Below, piece after piece: positions 1 to 11,400 of a stretch of DNA of 64,000 nucleotides. The stretch comes from Brasenia schreberi (lineage: Eukaryota > Streptophyta > Magnoliopsida > Nymphaeales > Cabombaceae). Numbering within the stretch: the stretch's first letter is position 1; every line of letters begins with the position of its first letter. The notes beneath the pieces were generated by a model. It ran no database searches and was not told the origin of the DNA. It saw only the letters and a list, made by a program, of their open reading frames with translations. The stretch is taken from assembly GCA_036023115.1 (NCBI GenBank), contig JAYKKT010000074.1:8516501-8580500 (forward strand). Direction: 5' to 3'. The position numbers were made by a program, and so were the translations under genes.

Positions 1-378
1 AAGGTTTCCTGCCTCATGTCACGGACGGCAAAACGACCCAAAGGTGGGTACTCTGAGAAGGTCTCGACCACCATGGGCTTGGTGGGAATCATTTTCACTA
101 ACCCAGCATCACCATTCTTCAAGAACTTGGGCTCCTTCTCGAGTTCCTTGCCAGATCGGCGATCGATCTTTGTGAGAATCTCGGCAAACTTCACGGCAAT
201 GTGGGAAGTGTGGCAATCAAGCACCGGAGGATGGTTCATGATAATAACCTGAGAGGTAAAATTGGCAGCCCCCTTCGCAGGGTCCTCTTTTGAGTTAGAA
301 GCAATGAATCCACGCTTCAGATCCTTCACTGCGATGTTCTTGACATTTAAATCGACGTCGCCGGGGATGGTCCGACCC
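1..378 (-). pseudogene. EF-1-alpha gene fragment (broken, partial)
   Basis: The reverse strand reads as translation elongation factor 1-alpha, from the end of domain 2 into domain 3. It has the conserved runs [51 protein letters not shown] and [20 protein letters not shown]. An in-frame block of about eight residues that the family has after NHP is missing, so NHP runs straight into PVLDCHTS. Homology begins abruptly at about 378 and seems to fade at MRQET at the window edge. There is no GTP-binding domain. The fragment lies downstream, in element orientation, of the LTR and primer-binding site at 967-1259, so it appears to be captured sequence in an LTR element rather than a working gene. 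Identification of the family is secure; the capture route is inferred. Confidence 0.85.
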
Positions 379-966
379 TCTTTTCAAGTCAATCGAGAAG
401 TCTTCTGGCGATTGAAACGGCCTCCGATGCCCTTCCTCATCGTCCCTTCTCCGTTGTAACTTTTCCCTTTTGGCTTCCCTTATTTCTTTGCTGAAACTCT
501 TTGACGGATACCCATCTTTTATAGAGCAAGTTCGTCAGGGAGGCACAAGCCAGGATTTGTGTCCCGAGAGTCAAACTTGCGATCTATAACGCGTAAGTGA
601 ACAACCCAGAGTGCTCTACGATGTTGTATGATACCTTGCGCCATGATGGCACGCAATGGTCTCCTTCCACGATCTGCATACCTCGGTCTTGTATGACACT
701 GATGATTGCGACGATAAAGGCGATCGAGACGACCCTGAATACGACGAGGATGATCTCTGCTTGTTTTTTATTGAAGAACCACCACAGTTTACTGCCTCGA
801 TGACAAGCACGTCGTCTTCCTCTTGCATCATCTGCTCCTTTATCATCTTCTTCAGCTGAACAGGAGAGAGACGGCGTGGATATTTCAAAATTAGGGCTTC
901 CGCTCTCCCTCGCCCATTTTTTTCGCACGCCGACAACCACTGCTTGCTGCTCCCATTAATCGAATG
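379..966 (-). mobile_element. internal region of LTR element (no polymerase seen)
   Basis: This stretch lies between the primer-binding site and the EF-1-alpha fragment. Overlapping minus-strand open frames run through it (for example 616-1071 and 584-940), but I recognise no gag, protease, integrase or reverse transcriptase motif. One frame starts inside the LTR, which argues against a normal host gene. It is best read as the non-coding or captured interior of a small non-autonomous element whose other end lies off the window. Confidence 0.5.
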
Positions 967-978
967 GCTCTGATACCA
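967..978 (-). other. primer-binding site for initiator Met-tRNA
   Basis: On the minus strand this reads TGGTATCAGAGC, the usual plant Copia/TRIM primer-binding site complementary to the 3' end of initiator methionine tRNA. It directly abuts the LTR end at 979. It fixes the element orientation as minus. Confidence 0.85.
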
Positions 979-1259
979 TGTTAGAATTCGGGATTCACGT
1001 AGCGGAAGATCAAACAACACATTGAAGAGGAAAAATATATGCGAGATCGAAGGAGGGTGGTGGACCTCCAATGGAGGCCACCCCCTCTCTTTCTCTCTTT
1101 CATAATCACAATCTCTTAACTATTATACAAACTTCCAGCCCTTATATAATGGGTTGTAAAACAGAAAATGACTAAAATGCCTTAGTACTACGGGCAATTA
1201 CAATAATACCTAAAACATCAAATTTACTAAAACTGACCCTAAAAGTATATTCTTCAACA
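979..1259 (-). mobile_element. 5' LTR of small non-autonomous Copia-type element
   Basis: A 281-bp sequence bounded by TGTTAG and TTCAACA on the plus strand. It shares long blocks (a CCTCCAATGGAGG hairpin followed by CT-rich sequence, then AAAATGACCAAAATG-like and AATACCTAAAACAT-like blocks) with the LTRs at 18313-18614, 19469-19801 and 21333-21664. The primer-binding site lies at its inner side. The flanking 5 bp on the right is actct; the left end of the element is outside the window, so a target duplication cannot be tested. Confidence 0.8.
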
Positions 1260-1879
1260 ACTCTTACACTAAGGTAACTTCACTCCCAAAGCGGGCCATA
1301 ATGTTGTATATGATCCTAGCATGAAAAGGCACAAGGCACAAGAGCAAAAGAAGGCACAATCCAAAGGTTAGAAACTTATTAGAGGTTCACAGTCACAATT
1401 CCATGACCACAATGTCCCTTTACAAATTGTAAAAATTGTATTGTATCATATGATACGAGTTTATCATTTATCGATAACTGGAATGATACGATTAAGATAT
1501 ATTTATGGCATTTGAACAATTATCCAACCGTAGCGGACAATGTAATATTGTATAGCATTGTATCGTACAATATAACCCATATCGTATAAGTCAATTATAA
1601 TTTTCTTTCTTGTAAAACCCACAAGTATTTTTCCCAACCGCCTATTTTCTTTTTCTCGTCGTCTCCTTATTTGGGCTTCCTTATCACCCATGTTTTCTCT
1701 CAAACTCTTTTCCTATATTTCATTTACTTGATTTTGAAGAGAAATCTCAAACTTTTTTCCTATATTTCATTTACTTGATTTTGAAGAGAAATCACAAGAT
1801 GTTCTCTTAAACTCATGAAAATCTAAAGGGCTTTTGCAAAACATGTGGCGTGCTCCCTTACTTTCCCAAGCCTTTCTTG

Positions 1880-3010
1880 TTGTTGTTCATCTCTATTCAA
1901 CTTGATGGCATCCATTCGGTCCGATCAAGTATGAAAATATTGCACTCCTGTATATTAAGGTAATAGGCTTGTAAATTGGTGTATATTTTATAATGAGGTT
2001 AAGCATCGAGGTATTTTCTGCATGAAACACCATCTTGCTGGGTAAGTGCTTATAGTTGGGTGCTTAAACCCGTAAAATATGAAAAGCAACACGTTTTGGA
2101 GGGTACAAAAGAGAGAAAAAGCTTCAAACATACAGAGCATAAATAGGCAGTTGGGATATGTCTTAGCATTTTAAAGACACTTTTCAAAAGATATACGAGA
2201 AAAAAGTGCATGATATGATTGAGTAGGAGGAGACAGGTACCCAAATAACGAGACAAGGAGAAAAAGAAAAGAGTATAGGTTTTGGTGACAATAGGAGTGG
2301 AGTTATGTTCTTGTTCCACTGTAGGAGGTGGTAGGGGCATTGTGCAACAAATATACTCCGTTTTTTCCTCACGTATTACTCTTGAAGCCCAACCATTTAT
2401 TAGATCAGTTATAAATTTAAAAGAGGTAATCGAGAAATTTAATCTATAGTGTAGAGTTTTTCCATGAAAATTATATATCTTTTAGTTTGCAAATTCATTT
2501 TTCTTTCAAGGAATGCTACAACTAATATAGGACCAAGATATAAGGTGAATACATATCATGCTTTGAGGGGAAGATTGTTACAAAAATAGGTGATATTGTT
2601 CATGAATGGACATCTAAATTTAGGAAGTCATGAAAATTAATGGTTAATCTGGTACAGTTGATGGATGAACAGATGGTCAATGTAGTTAGAAGGTAGACTT
2701 GGTTTATTATTCAAGAAAACATTATTTTTGAAGTAATACGACTTGTCCCATATTGATCAAGCTATAGAAAATTTACTACCTATTTAGGAACAATGTTGAG
2801 AATGTAGGTGATGAAAATGTTCTCAAATTTTAGAGCAGCTAGTAAGATGGCTTGAGTCGAACCATCCATTTTTAGTGTGGATCTCATGTGTTGTGCATTG
2901 CAAAGACTTAATGCTCGAGGATTTGAGTTGCATTTGATGAGAATGCATACCAATAGAAGGGAATTACTTAGGCATCCATTGGCAAGATTTGTTATAATTG
3001 TTCTTCTGTT
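1880..3010 (+). pseudogene. hAT transposase remnant (BED finger to core)
   Basis: Segments align in order with the hAT-A copy at 19195-23196. The KYENIAL-like start and a CMKHHLAG-like zinc-finger tail occur near 1935-2045, an arginine/glycine-rich linker near 2240-2345, and degenerate core pieces such as ...HALRGKIV and a final PLARFVI-like motif between about 2500 and 3010. Numerous stops and shifts show it is dead. At about 2290 this copy lacks the insertion that splits the paralogous linker at 21814-22924, so it serves as an empty-site comparison. Confidence 0.55.
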
Positions 3011-3208
3011 AAAAGTCTTGTAGTATATAAGAATGCATTAATGTTATAAATATTGTACCATATCATATGGTATAATATGTGATACGGCCCATACGGGTGT
3101 ATCAACACTGAATGATTCAAGTACATGTATCGCAACATATCATAGAATACACTGTGATATGGGTATTGTATCATACATTATACCCTATATCATATTGTAT
3201 CATACAAT

Positions 3209-3888
3209 CTATGTCACACGGGTGCGGGTGCAGGATACGGTAAATTTCAAAAATTTTGGGTGCGGCGACACGGCTAGAGTATATAATATTATATATTATA
3301 TATAATATTCAAGCTACAACAAGTCAGACATCAATTAACATAAGTATATGACAATAGCAAGTACACAACTTTATATTAAAGCAAAACACATAAATGGTAA
3401 ACAACTACTAATTTCATCATAATACACAAATCAATCTTCACTATCCGGACCCATTTATCCAAAAAGACCCAAACTTCAAAATCGATACCAGATTTTGATG
3501 CGTGGAATGTCTACACAAAAGGAAGTGAAGAAGGTTCGCGTTGAAATATTTTTCTATGTTCATTGGCGGAGTTTTATGAAAGATGATGGAAGACAAGCTG
3601 AATGAGCATTTTGGAAACTATGGTGAGGTAACTCAGGTGGTCATCATGGGAGATAATGTCACGAGTCGACTAAGAGTCTTCGGTTTCATCGTATTCATGA
3701 ATTACTCCCTATTTGATCGGATTCTGCAGGATAAATACACCATAGACGGCAGAATCGTGAGTTACAAAAAACAAAAGATTGCATTTTTTTTTTGCGATGC
3801 CGCACCGACACGGTGTCGGTGTCAGTGTCGGTGTCGCACCCGTGTCGAGGTCGACACTCCACCCCTTAGAAGTGTCTGTGTGACTTAG
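3209..3888. mobile_element. non-autonomous hAT-B derivative with 8-bp target duplication
   Basis: The 680-bp element begins CTATGTCACACGGGTGCG and its right end in reverse complement begins CTAAGTCACACAGACAC, giving imperfect terminal inverted repeats. It is flanked on both sides by CATACAAT (3201-3208 and 3889-3896), the 8-bp duplication expected for hAT elements. Its left 240 bp match the reverse complement of the right end of hAT-B copies (AT-rich tract near 26740 and 38700), and its right end carries CACCGACACGG-type subterminal repeats like the hAT-B left ends near 23205 and 35470. The transposase has been replaced by a fragment of an RNA-binding protein gene. Confidence 0.8.
3544..3774 (+). 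pseudogene. captured RRM-domain (hnRNP-like) gene fragment
   Basis: The plus-strand frame reads MFIGGV (RNP-2-like), then EDKLNEHFGNYGEVTQVVIM, then RVFGFIVF (RNP-1-like, normally RGFGFVxF), then DRILQDKYTIDGR. This is the order and spacing of one RRM, most like the second RRM of plant hnRNP/DAZAP1-type proteins (a resemblance recalled, not searched). A stop codon lies between the RNP-2 strand and MMEDK, and an arginine/glycine pair of RNP-1 is changed, so it should not be functional. No intron interrupts it. It sits entirely inside the hAT-B derivative 3209-3888. Confidence 0.75.
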
Positions 3889-4055
3889 CATACAATACAA
3901 TGTATTATGATATGTCATTTTTATAATTTTTTGATTTTTTACGATTTTTTATTATTCAATATTTTAACGTGCTATATCGTACCATATCATATGATATGGT
4001 ACGACTATCGCGTATCATACCATGTGTGATATAGGTACCGATACGCTAATTACAA

Positions 4056-5066
4056 CACCAAAACATATTGAAAACAATGTTTTTGTCTAATGAATAAGGC
4101 TCAATAAGTTGGTCGAGAAAGAGAAAGGAGAATGCTTTAGTTGATATATTTTTTCAATTATAACTTTTGTGACAAGTGCAACATATTTTTTTCGGATGAT
4201 TGTGTTACTAGTCAAGGTCATACAAATGATAAACAGTGAAGATAGTTGACCTAGTAAAATATTCATCTACTCGATCAAACATTTATCCATTTGGACCTTA
4301 ACACATTCACAGTTCTTGGAGATTTTGGTAGGCCAATAGCAATATAAGTCTGTTCCCAAATGCAACTAGGTATGATTTGATTTATAAACATGAACTTGTC
4401 TTATTTGTCCATTTTGATATCAAAACTCATTGAACATCAAAATCAATAAACCTGAAAGAGAAAAATACAGCTTGATATTTCAAAAATAGTTATATCAGGA
4501 GTCGCCTAAGTTCTGTTTGTACTATTTTCCAGGCAAACGTTTCTCTATGTCTTTCATGTTCCTAATCGGGCGTTCTTTTCAGCTTTCAGGAGCATTTTAG
4601 GTGGTGCTCTCACAAGCAACAAGCAAGTAGTTCATTTTGTATCTCCCTAAACAGTATTATTGGGTACGAAGATTAGGATTGGACTTTCCATAAGCAAGAA
4701 TACATTAAAGTTTTGACATCAGCTTCCATCTACACATAGGATAAAAGAAATCATTATACATTTGACCAATTACAAAATAAGCAGTAACAACAACAACAAC
4801 CAAGCCTCTTCCAGAACTAGGTGGGGTTGGCTACATAGAAACTTACAAAACAAACATTAGAAAATGATTAGCAAAAATGCAGCACGTGTATATCTAAAAC
4901 GATCATCAGTCATATCTAATTGATTACTTTCAAGTCCTAGCATTAATAATATGAAAATTTGCATAGCTACAAAAGGGTAGACATACAGCTCCATTGTTTT
5001 CAAAATGGACATAATCAAGCAGATTATACGAGTACAAACCAATAACCAATAAGAAAGCATACGCAC
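4056..5066. other. NUP160 intron, with a short RTE tail fragment
   Basis: Intronic sequence downstream of NUP160 exon 17. The only recognisable item is about 4790-4845, which reads CAACAACAACAACCAAGCC followed by a ggggttggctacat block. This is the reverse complement of the 3' end of RTE LINEs elsewhere in the window. No further NUP160 exon was recognised between here and the left edge. Confidence 0.5.
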
Positions 5067-5404
5067 CTTGGTTGCACCATGTTCACACAAAACAATTATA
5101 AAGCGTCGCAAGCAAATAAGTTTGCTTTCTTCGTCAGGGTTTGAGATAATTGCGCTGTACGCATCACTGTAGTTACCAAGATCTAAACTGAACTTGAATA
5201 CATTAGCCCAGAGCCTTCCCCTTATATTAGTAGCAGATTCAGGAGAAACACCGTGACCCAGTTCATTTTCCAAATGAACTTCGTCCACCTGTTCAAGTGC
5301 TACAAGAGCAAATTGAGAAGCAGCTTCATTCATATTATACTGCTCAAAAACCTGCATCATCCATTGGTAGTAATTAAACTTCCACAATGCCTCATAACTG
5401 GCAC
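5067..5404 (-). CDS. NUP160: NUP160 exon 17 (last exon visible)
   Basis: Begins after ttgcag and ends at ACCAAG before gtgcgt, phase 1 to 0. It encodes residues about 960-1072: [51 protein letters not shown] and [20 protein letters not shown]. These are strongly conserved helical-domain segments of plant NUP160. The next exon is not found within the remaining 5 kb. Confidence 0.9.
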
Positions 5405-8400
5405 CTGCAAAAAGTTGCACTTACAGTTATGAACCATTTCCAAGACAGAGGAAATCATTAATGGAGTACATCATTGTATCATACCAGGACACTGCAAGTT
5501 TTGTGGGAAGGACAACTTTTGAAAAGCTTGATATGCACCTATCCCTGCAGCTGCTCTGCATTTGATTGACAGGAAGCAAGTTTAGATAAGTGGAAAAAGA
5601 ATATTAGACGTTGTGTAGACATTCAAACAATAACAGCATATACCGAACACTTAAATTGATGACAATCCAAGAATTTGTTTTATTGGGCAGAATATGTTGA
5701 ACTCAGGTCTCATGCATGTATACAGCATTTAGGGGCAGCCAACTTCTATGAAGGCACTAATCTCCCTTCAAAATGAAAATTGCTCTCAGAACTGATACCT
5801 AAGTGCAGCATACCATCAACTAAATCTAAGATTCTAGACATCCAGCTTAAGCAGAAGTTTTTTTGACACTCATGGAGATGAGAAGTGAGAACCACAGAAA
5901 GAATTTATGATGTACAGGAGCTTCAAATGAGGAAAAAGAAAAGATCTGGAGTACCTACCATTAGCATCCTAAAATAGGTGCAGAATGGGAGAGTTAATTG
6001 AAAAGACCCATAACCAGTTGAAACTTGAAAAAAAAGGATACCTCAAAGAAACTCCATATGGTCAAAGAGTTCAAAGTGTAGACACAGCGTCTTGGGAGTT
6101 CTTAATTTAGTTCTCAAGGGAAGAAGAGAAATTGTACTACTAAGCTGGTATAACAATGAGTATGGCTTAAAATTTATAGCACAGAAACTTCCAAGTTCAG
6201 TGCATAAGAAATCTTACTCACACCCAATAGTGTGACAAAGTTGTGATCCTCAGTAACTCTTAAGCTTCCATAACCTTAATAGCCAGATGAGACCTGGCCT
6301 CATCAAATCTTTGATCATGGTGCAACATGTGACAATCTTAAAATGTAACCGGCTCGAGAAGAGCAGTTTTGAGTTCAATAACTACTAGGTAATCTGCGTT
6401 TCAAGATAAAGGGTATCAAGTCTAACAAAGGCCTATAGAAAAGAAAACAGGAACCGTCATAAAGATGTAATGACAGGCAGAAGCTTATGGTACGGCTGGG
6501 CAATCCACAGATCAAATTTCCAAACATTGATTACAGTGTTATGATAAGCTAGGATCAATGGTATAAAAGTTGTATCGTACAATATCGGGGCATATTATAG
6601 GATATGATGTGAAATGAGCACTGCATCATATGATACACTACCATATCATATGATGCAGTGTCAATTTTCAGAAACTTTTTCTTGTTCCAAATCAATGCCT
6701 GAGGTGGGTCTACTAAACCCCTCTAAGTTTGGCCTCCTCTTGCATGTATGCCCCTTTCTCTCCCCAAATCTACTCCAAATTCACAAATGGTTGTCAATGC
6801 TAAGTTTCAAAACAAGGCCCAAGGCAACGCATGCATGTGATTTGGTTTGTTTCAACGTTGAGATCATTCCTCTTGGTGTCGTGCATCAAGGACGAGCATG
6901 AAAAAATTCTAGTGCCACATGATGATATAAGAAATAGATGGAAAAACTATTTTTATAAGCTTTTTATTGAAAATAAAGATGTTAGTATTAGCTTAGGAGA
7001 GTCAGCCAAATCAGAAAAGTATATAAACCACAATTTCTACCGACGTATTCAAAAGAATGAAGTCAAAGAGGCTCTTAAACATATGAAGAGTGGTAAATCG
7101 GTAGGACCAGATAATATTCCTATAGAAGTTTGGAAAATACTAGGAGAAATAGGAATCACTTGGCTCACAAGACTTTTTAATGAAATATGGAAAAACCAAA
7201 AGATGCCCGAGGAATGGAGAGCAAGTACACTTATACCCGTATATAAGAACAAGGGAGACATTCAAAATTGTGTGAATTATTGAGGTATCAAGTTAATGAG
7301 TCATACTATGAAATTATGGGAAAGAATTATCGAACGTAGGTTAAGACAAGTATCAAGTACAACAGAGAACCAATTTGGATTTATGCCAGGTAGATCTACT
7401 ATTGAAGCGATTCACCTTCTGAGACGTCTTATGGAACATTTTAGAGCAAAAAAGAAAGACATTCACAAGATATTTATTGATCTAGAAAAAGCTTATGATA
7501 GGGTATCGAGGGAGGTTCTTTGGAGAACTTTGGAAAAAAGAGGTATCCCATTGACATATATTAACCTTAGAAGAGACATGTATGATGGTGCAAAAACATG
7601 TGTGAGGACTCATGAAGGAACGATAGACTTCTTTGAAGTTAATATTGGGTTACATCATGGATCAACTTTAAGTCCATACTTATTTATAATGCTTATGGAT
7701 GAGTTAACAAAACATATTCAAGATGAAGTACCTTGGTGTATGTTATTTGCAGATGACATTGTATTAGGGGAGGAGTCTAAGGAAAAAGTTAATAGAAAAT
7801 TGGAACTATGGAGAGAAACATTAGAAAGCAAAGGCCTCCGACTTAGTAGAACAAAACAGAATATACGGAATGTAAGTTTGATCATTTGGCTACTTCAGAG
7901 GACATAGAAATTAAAATTGGCACACATTGCATTCCCCAAAAGGAAAGTTTTAAATACCTAGGGTCAATTTTTCAGAGTGATGGAAGAATTGATAGAGATG
8001 TTACACATACAATTAATGCTGTTGGTTAAAATGGAGAGGAGCATCAGGTATTCTTTGTGATAAGAAGATACCATTAAAATTAAAAGGTAAATATTATAGA
8101 GCAAAAATTAGGCCTGCCATGTTTTATGGTTCTGAGTGTTGGGCAGTTAATCATCAACATGTACAAAAGATGTCTGTGACAGAAATGAAGATGTTGAGAT
8201 AGATGAGTGGTCATACAAGAAAAGACCGTATACATAATGAGGTTATTAGAAACAAATTAGGAGTGGCACCAATAGAGGATAAAATGAGAGAATGTTGTTT
8301 AAGATGATTTGGACATACAGAAAGAAGATCAAAAGAAGAACATGTAAGAAGGTTAGAAAAACTAAATTTGGAAAGTATTAAAAGAGGTAGAGGATGACCA

Positions 8401-11400
8401 CAAAAGTCTTGGAAAGAAACAATAAAGAATGATTTAGCTTATTGTGAGTGAACTACTAACATGGCACACGATAGGGATATGTGGAAACAAAGAATCCATG
8501 TAGCCGACCCCGTCTAGTAAGGGAAAAGGCATAGTTGTTGTTGTTGTTGTTTATGAACTTCTAAAAAAATTAATATAAAAATCACATTGTAGAGTGTGAT
8601 GTGGTCCAGTACAAGTTTATTGGTGCCTTGTGAGACATGGGGTATGACACGATATTTACAACATTGGCAAGGCCAAAGGTTGCTTCACATAAGTAACCTC
8701 ATTAAGTATGATCAAGTGAGAGAAAAAGAAGCTCCAAGCCATTTAAGCAAAATATGATACATCAAGGACCCAAGGAACAATTTACCGTCCCTCTAATACC
8801 CAAGGTATTAAATGTTATAGACAAAATGCAGGCTAGCTAAGTCAAATATCTGCCCAAGTAATTACAAAAATATCATTTTTTTTGTTGAAGCGATGGAGCT
8901 CATCTAGATTGGGCTAAACTCAATCACAAGTGGTCAAAGAAGAAAGAGAAACAAAACAAGGAAATGGAACTCCGATTACATCATGAAGCATAATTGGTGG
9001 TAGCTCCTCCAATATATGTGACCAAGAATAACGAGTCCATCTCGAGGATCAGAGTGCCCCAAACTCCAAACTAATGAGCTGCCATCCCAAGCACCACGAT
9101 GCTTCTGCCAATATCACACTCCTCATTCGTGATGCAATGCAAGAAGAGCCACATCACTTCATGCCCATGTTTCTCATTGGTCTTGAAATATGTGACCAAG
9201 AGCAAGGAGTCCATCTTGAGGATCATGCTGTCCCAATCTCCAGAAGACTATTTAATGAAATATGGAAAAACCAAAAGATGCCCGAGGAATTGAGAGCAAG
9301 TACACTTATACCCATATATAAGAACAAGGGAGACATTCAAAATTGTGTGAATTATCGAGGTATCAAGTTAATGAGCCATACTATGAAATTACGGGAAAGA
9401 ATTATCGAACGTAGGATAAGACAAGTATCAAGTATAACAGAGACCCAATTTGGATTCGTGCCAGGCAGATCTACTCTTGAAGTGATTCGCCTTTTGAGAC
9501 GTCTTATGGAATATTTTAGAGCAAAAAAGAAAGACCTTCACATGATATTTATTGATCTAGAAAAAGCTTATGATAGGGTTCCGAGGGAGGTACTTTGGAG
9601 AACTTTGGAAAAAAGAGGTATCCCATTGACATATATTAACCTTAGAAGAGACATGTATGATGGTGCAAAAACATGTGTGAGGACTCATGAAGCAACGACA
9701 AACTTCTTGGAAGTTAATATTGGGTTACATTAAGGATCAATTTTAAGTCCATACTTATTTATAATGATGATGGATGAGTTAACAAAACATATTCAAGATG
9801 AAGTACCTTGGTGTATGTTATTTGCAGATGACATTGTATTAGGGGAGGAGTCTAAGGAAAAAGTTATTAGAAAATTGGAACTATGGAGAGAAACATTAGA
9901 AAGCAAAGGCCTCCGACTTAGTAGAACAAAGACAGAATATATGGAATGTAAGTTTGATCATTTGGTTACTTCAGAGGACATAGAAATTAAAATTGGCACA
10001 CATTGCATTCCCCAAAAGGAAAGTTTTAAATACCTAGGGTCAATTTTTCAGAGTGATGGAAGAATTGATGGAGATGTTACACATATAATAAATGCTGGTT
10101 GGTTAAAATGGAGAGGAGCATCAGGTATTCTTTGTGATAAGAAGATACCATTAAAATTAAAAGGTAAATATTATAGAGCAACAATTAGGCCTGCCATGTT
10201 TTATGGTTCTGAGTGTTGGGCAGTTAATCATCAACATGTTCAAAAGATGTCTGTGACAGAAATGAAGATGTTGAGATGGATGAATGGTCATACAAGAAAA
10301 GACCGTATACATAATGAGTTTATTAGAAACAAATTAGGACTGGCACCAATAGAGGATAAAATGAGAGAATGTCGTTTAAGATGGTTTGGACATATAGAAA
10401 GAAGATCAAAAGAAGAACCCGTAAGAAGTTTAGAAAAACTAAATTTGAAAACTATTAAAAGAGGTAGAGGACGACCACAAAAGTGTTGGAAAGAAACAAT
10501 AAAGAATGATCTAGCTTATTGTGAGTTAACTACTAACATGGCACACAATAGGGATCTGTGGAAACAAAGAATCCATGTAGTCGACCCCGTCTAGTATGGA
10601 AAAAGGCTTAGTTGTTATTGTTGTACACATAGCGATGTGCCTACATTGGTTCACAAACTCTAGGTTATCCAACTTGGGGATTAGAACTAAGGTCGTCTGG
10701 TTCACCATACTGATTTTGCTTCCATATGCAGAAGCCATCTGGATAAAGTGAGTGACCGAGTGTTGTAGAAGTGACCAAGCTTTATGGAAAAGTGCAATCA
10801 AATAACAAGAACTGGGGCTATCAAAGGTTGCATAGAGAAAAGGGCATGCTCAATTTCCTGATAGGAAAGTGGAGCAGCAAGTTGGACTAGATCCACCATT
10901 GGTAGGATTGGGAACAAGTTGATCGTTCACAGCTAACGTAGAGGATGTTAAAACATGTAATAGCCACGGGCCATTAGGGCCCGTGGACCACATTGACCTG
11001 GCCGGGCCAATAGGGCCCTGGCCTTAGGGTCCCCAACTAGCCGTTGGGGGCTGACTATCCAGCTCCCAATGGCTAGTTGAGATAGTTGTTGGGAACCTCT
11101 CTCTCCTATACACTCAAAATTATTGTATTTTGCCTTCACCCTTAATTGTTTGGGAACCTCATTCATTCTTTAATAAATAAGTTGTTTTGCAACTCTTTTA
11201 TATTTGGTTTGTTTCGTTGGTTCTTCTTTTGACTTGGCACCAAGTGTTTGGTGTATTTAGCGCATTAATCTCTTTGCGATTCATGATTTGTGATTTGGCA
11301 AAAGCTCTTTGAGCAAGTTAAAAAGTTATTCTTATAGGGCATAAGAGCATATTCAGACGATATCATCGGACACGGCTGGCATTGAGAAGCGTGTCCAACT

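Larger units (their letters stand above)
1423..4055 (+). mobile_element. decayed hAT element, family hAT-A (copy 1)
   Basis: The left part is rich in GTATCATATGATACG-like palindromes, as in the other hAT-A copies. Then comes a 5' leader containing a 47-bp tandem duplication (about 1711-1804), then broken remnants of a BED zinc-finger transposase, then a GTATCG-rich right end finishing about 4053 with a sequence whose complement reads GTGTTGTAATTAGCG. The order matches the copy beginning at 18712. Many stops disrupt the frames. A hAT-B derivative (3209-3888) sits inside its right terminal region. The outer boundaries are approximate; I found no target duplication. Confidence 0.6.
6556..8666. 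mobile_element. hAT-A non-autonomous element with nested RTE LINE
   Basis: Left end CAATGGTATAAAAGTTGTATCG followed by CATATGATAC-type palindromes. The right end in reverse complement reads CAATGTTGTAAATATCGTG. The 8-bp flanks gctaggat and gcaaggcc agree at only five positions, so a decayed target duplication is possible but not shown. The interior is mostly an RTE LINE (6882-8551). Confidence 0.6.

Noticed and set aside
616..1071. 151-codon minus frame as a host gene
   Set aside because: It starts inside an LTR, crosses the primer-binding site and has no recognisable domain.
1440..4060. GTATCATATGATAC palindrome clusters as a CRISPR-like array or regulatory operator array
   Set aside because: The units are irregular, without uniform spacers, and always lie at the ends of hAT-A elements in a plant genome.
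1..5066. Remaining C-terminal exons of NUP160
   Set aside because: I looked for conserved C-terminal NUP160 segments on the minus strand and found none. The region is transposon and captured sequence.
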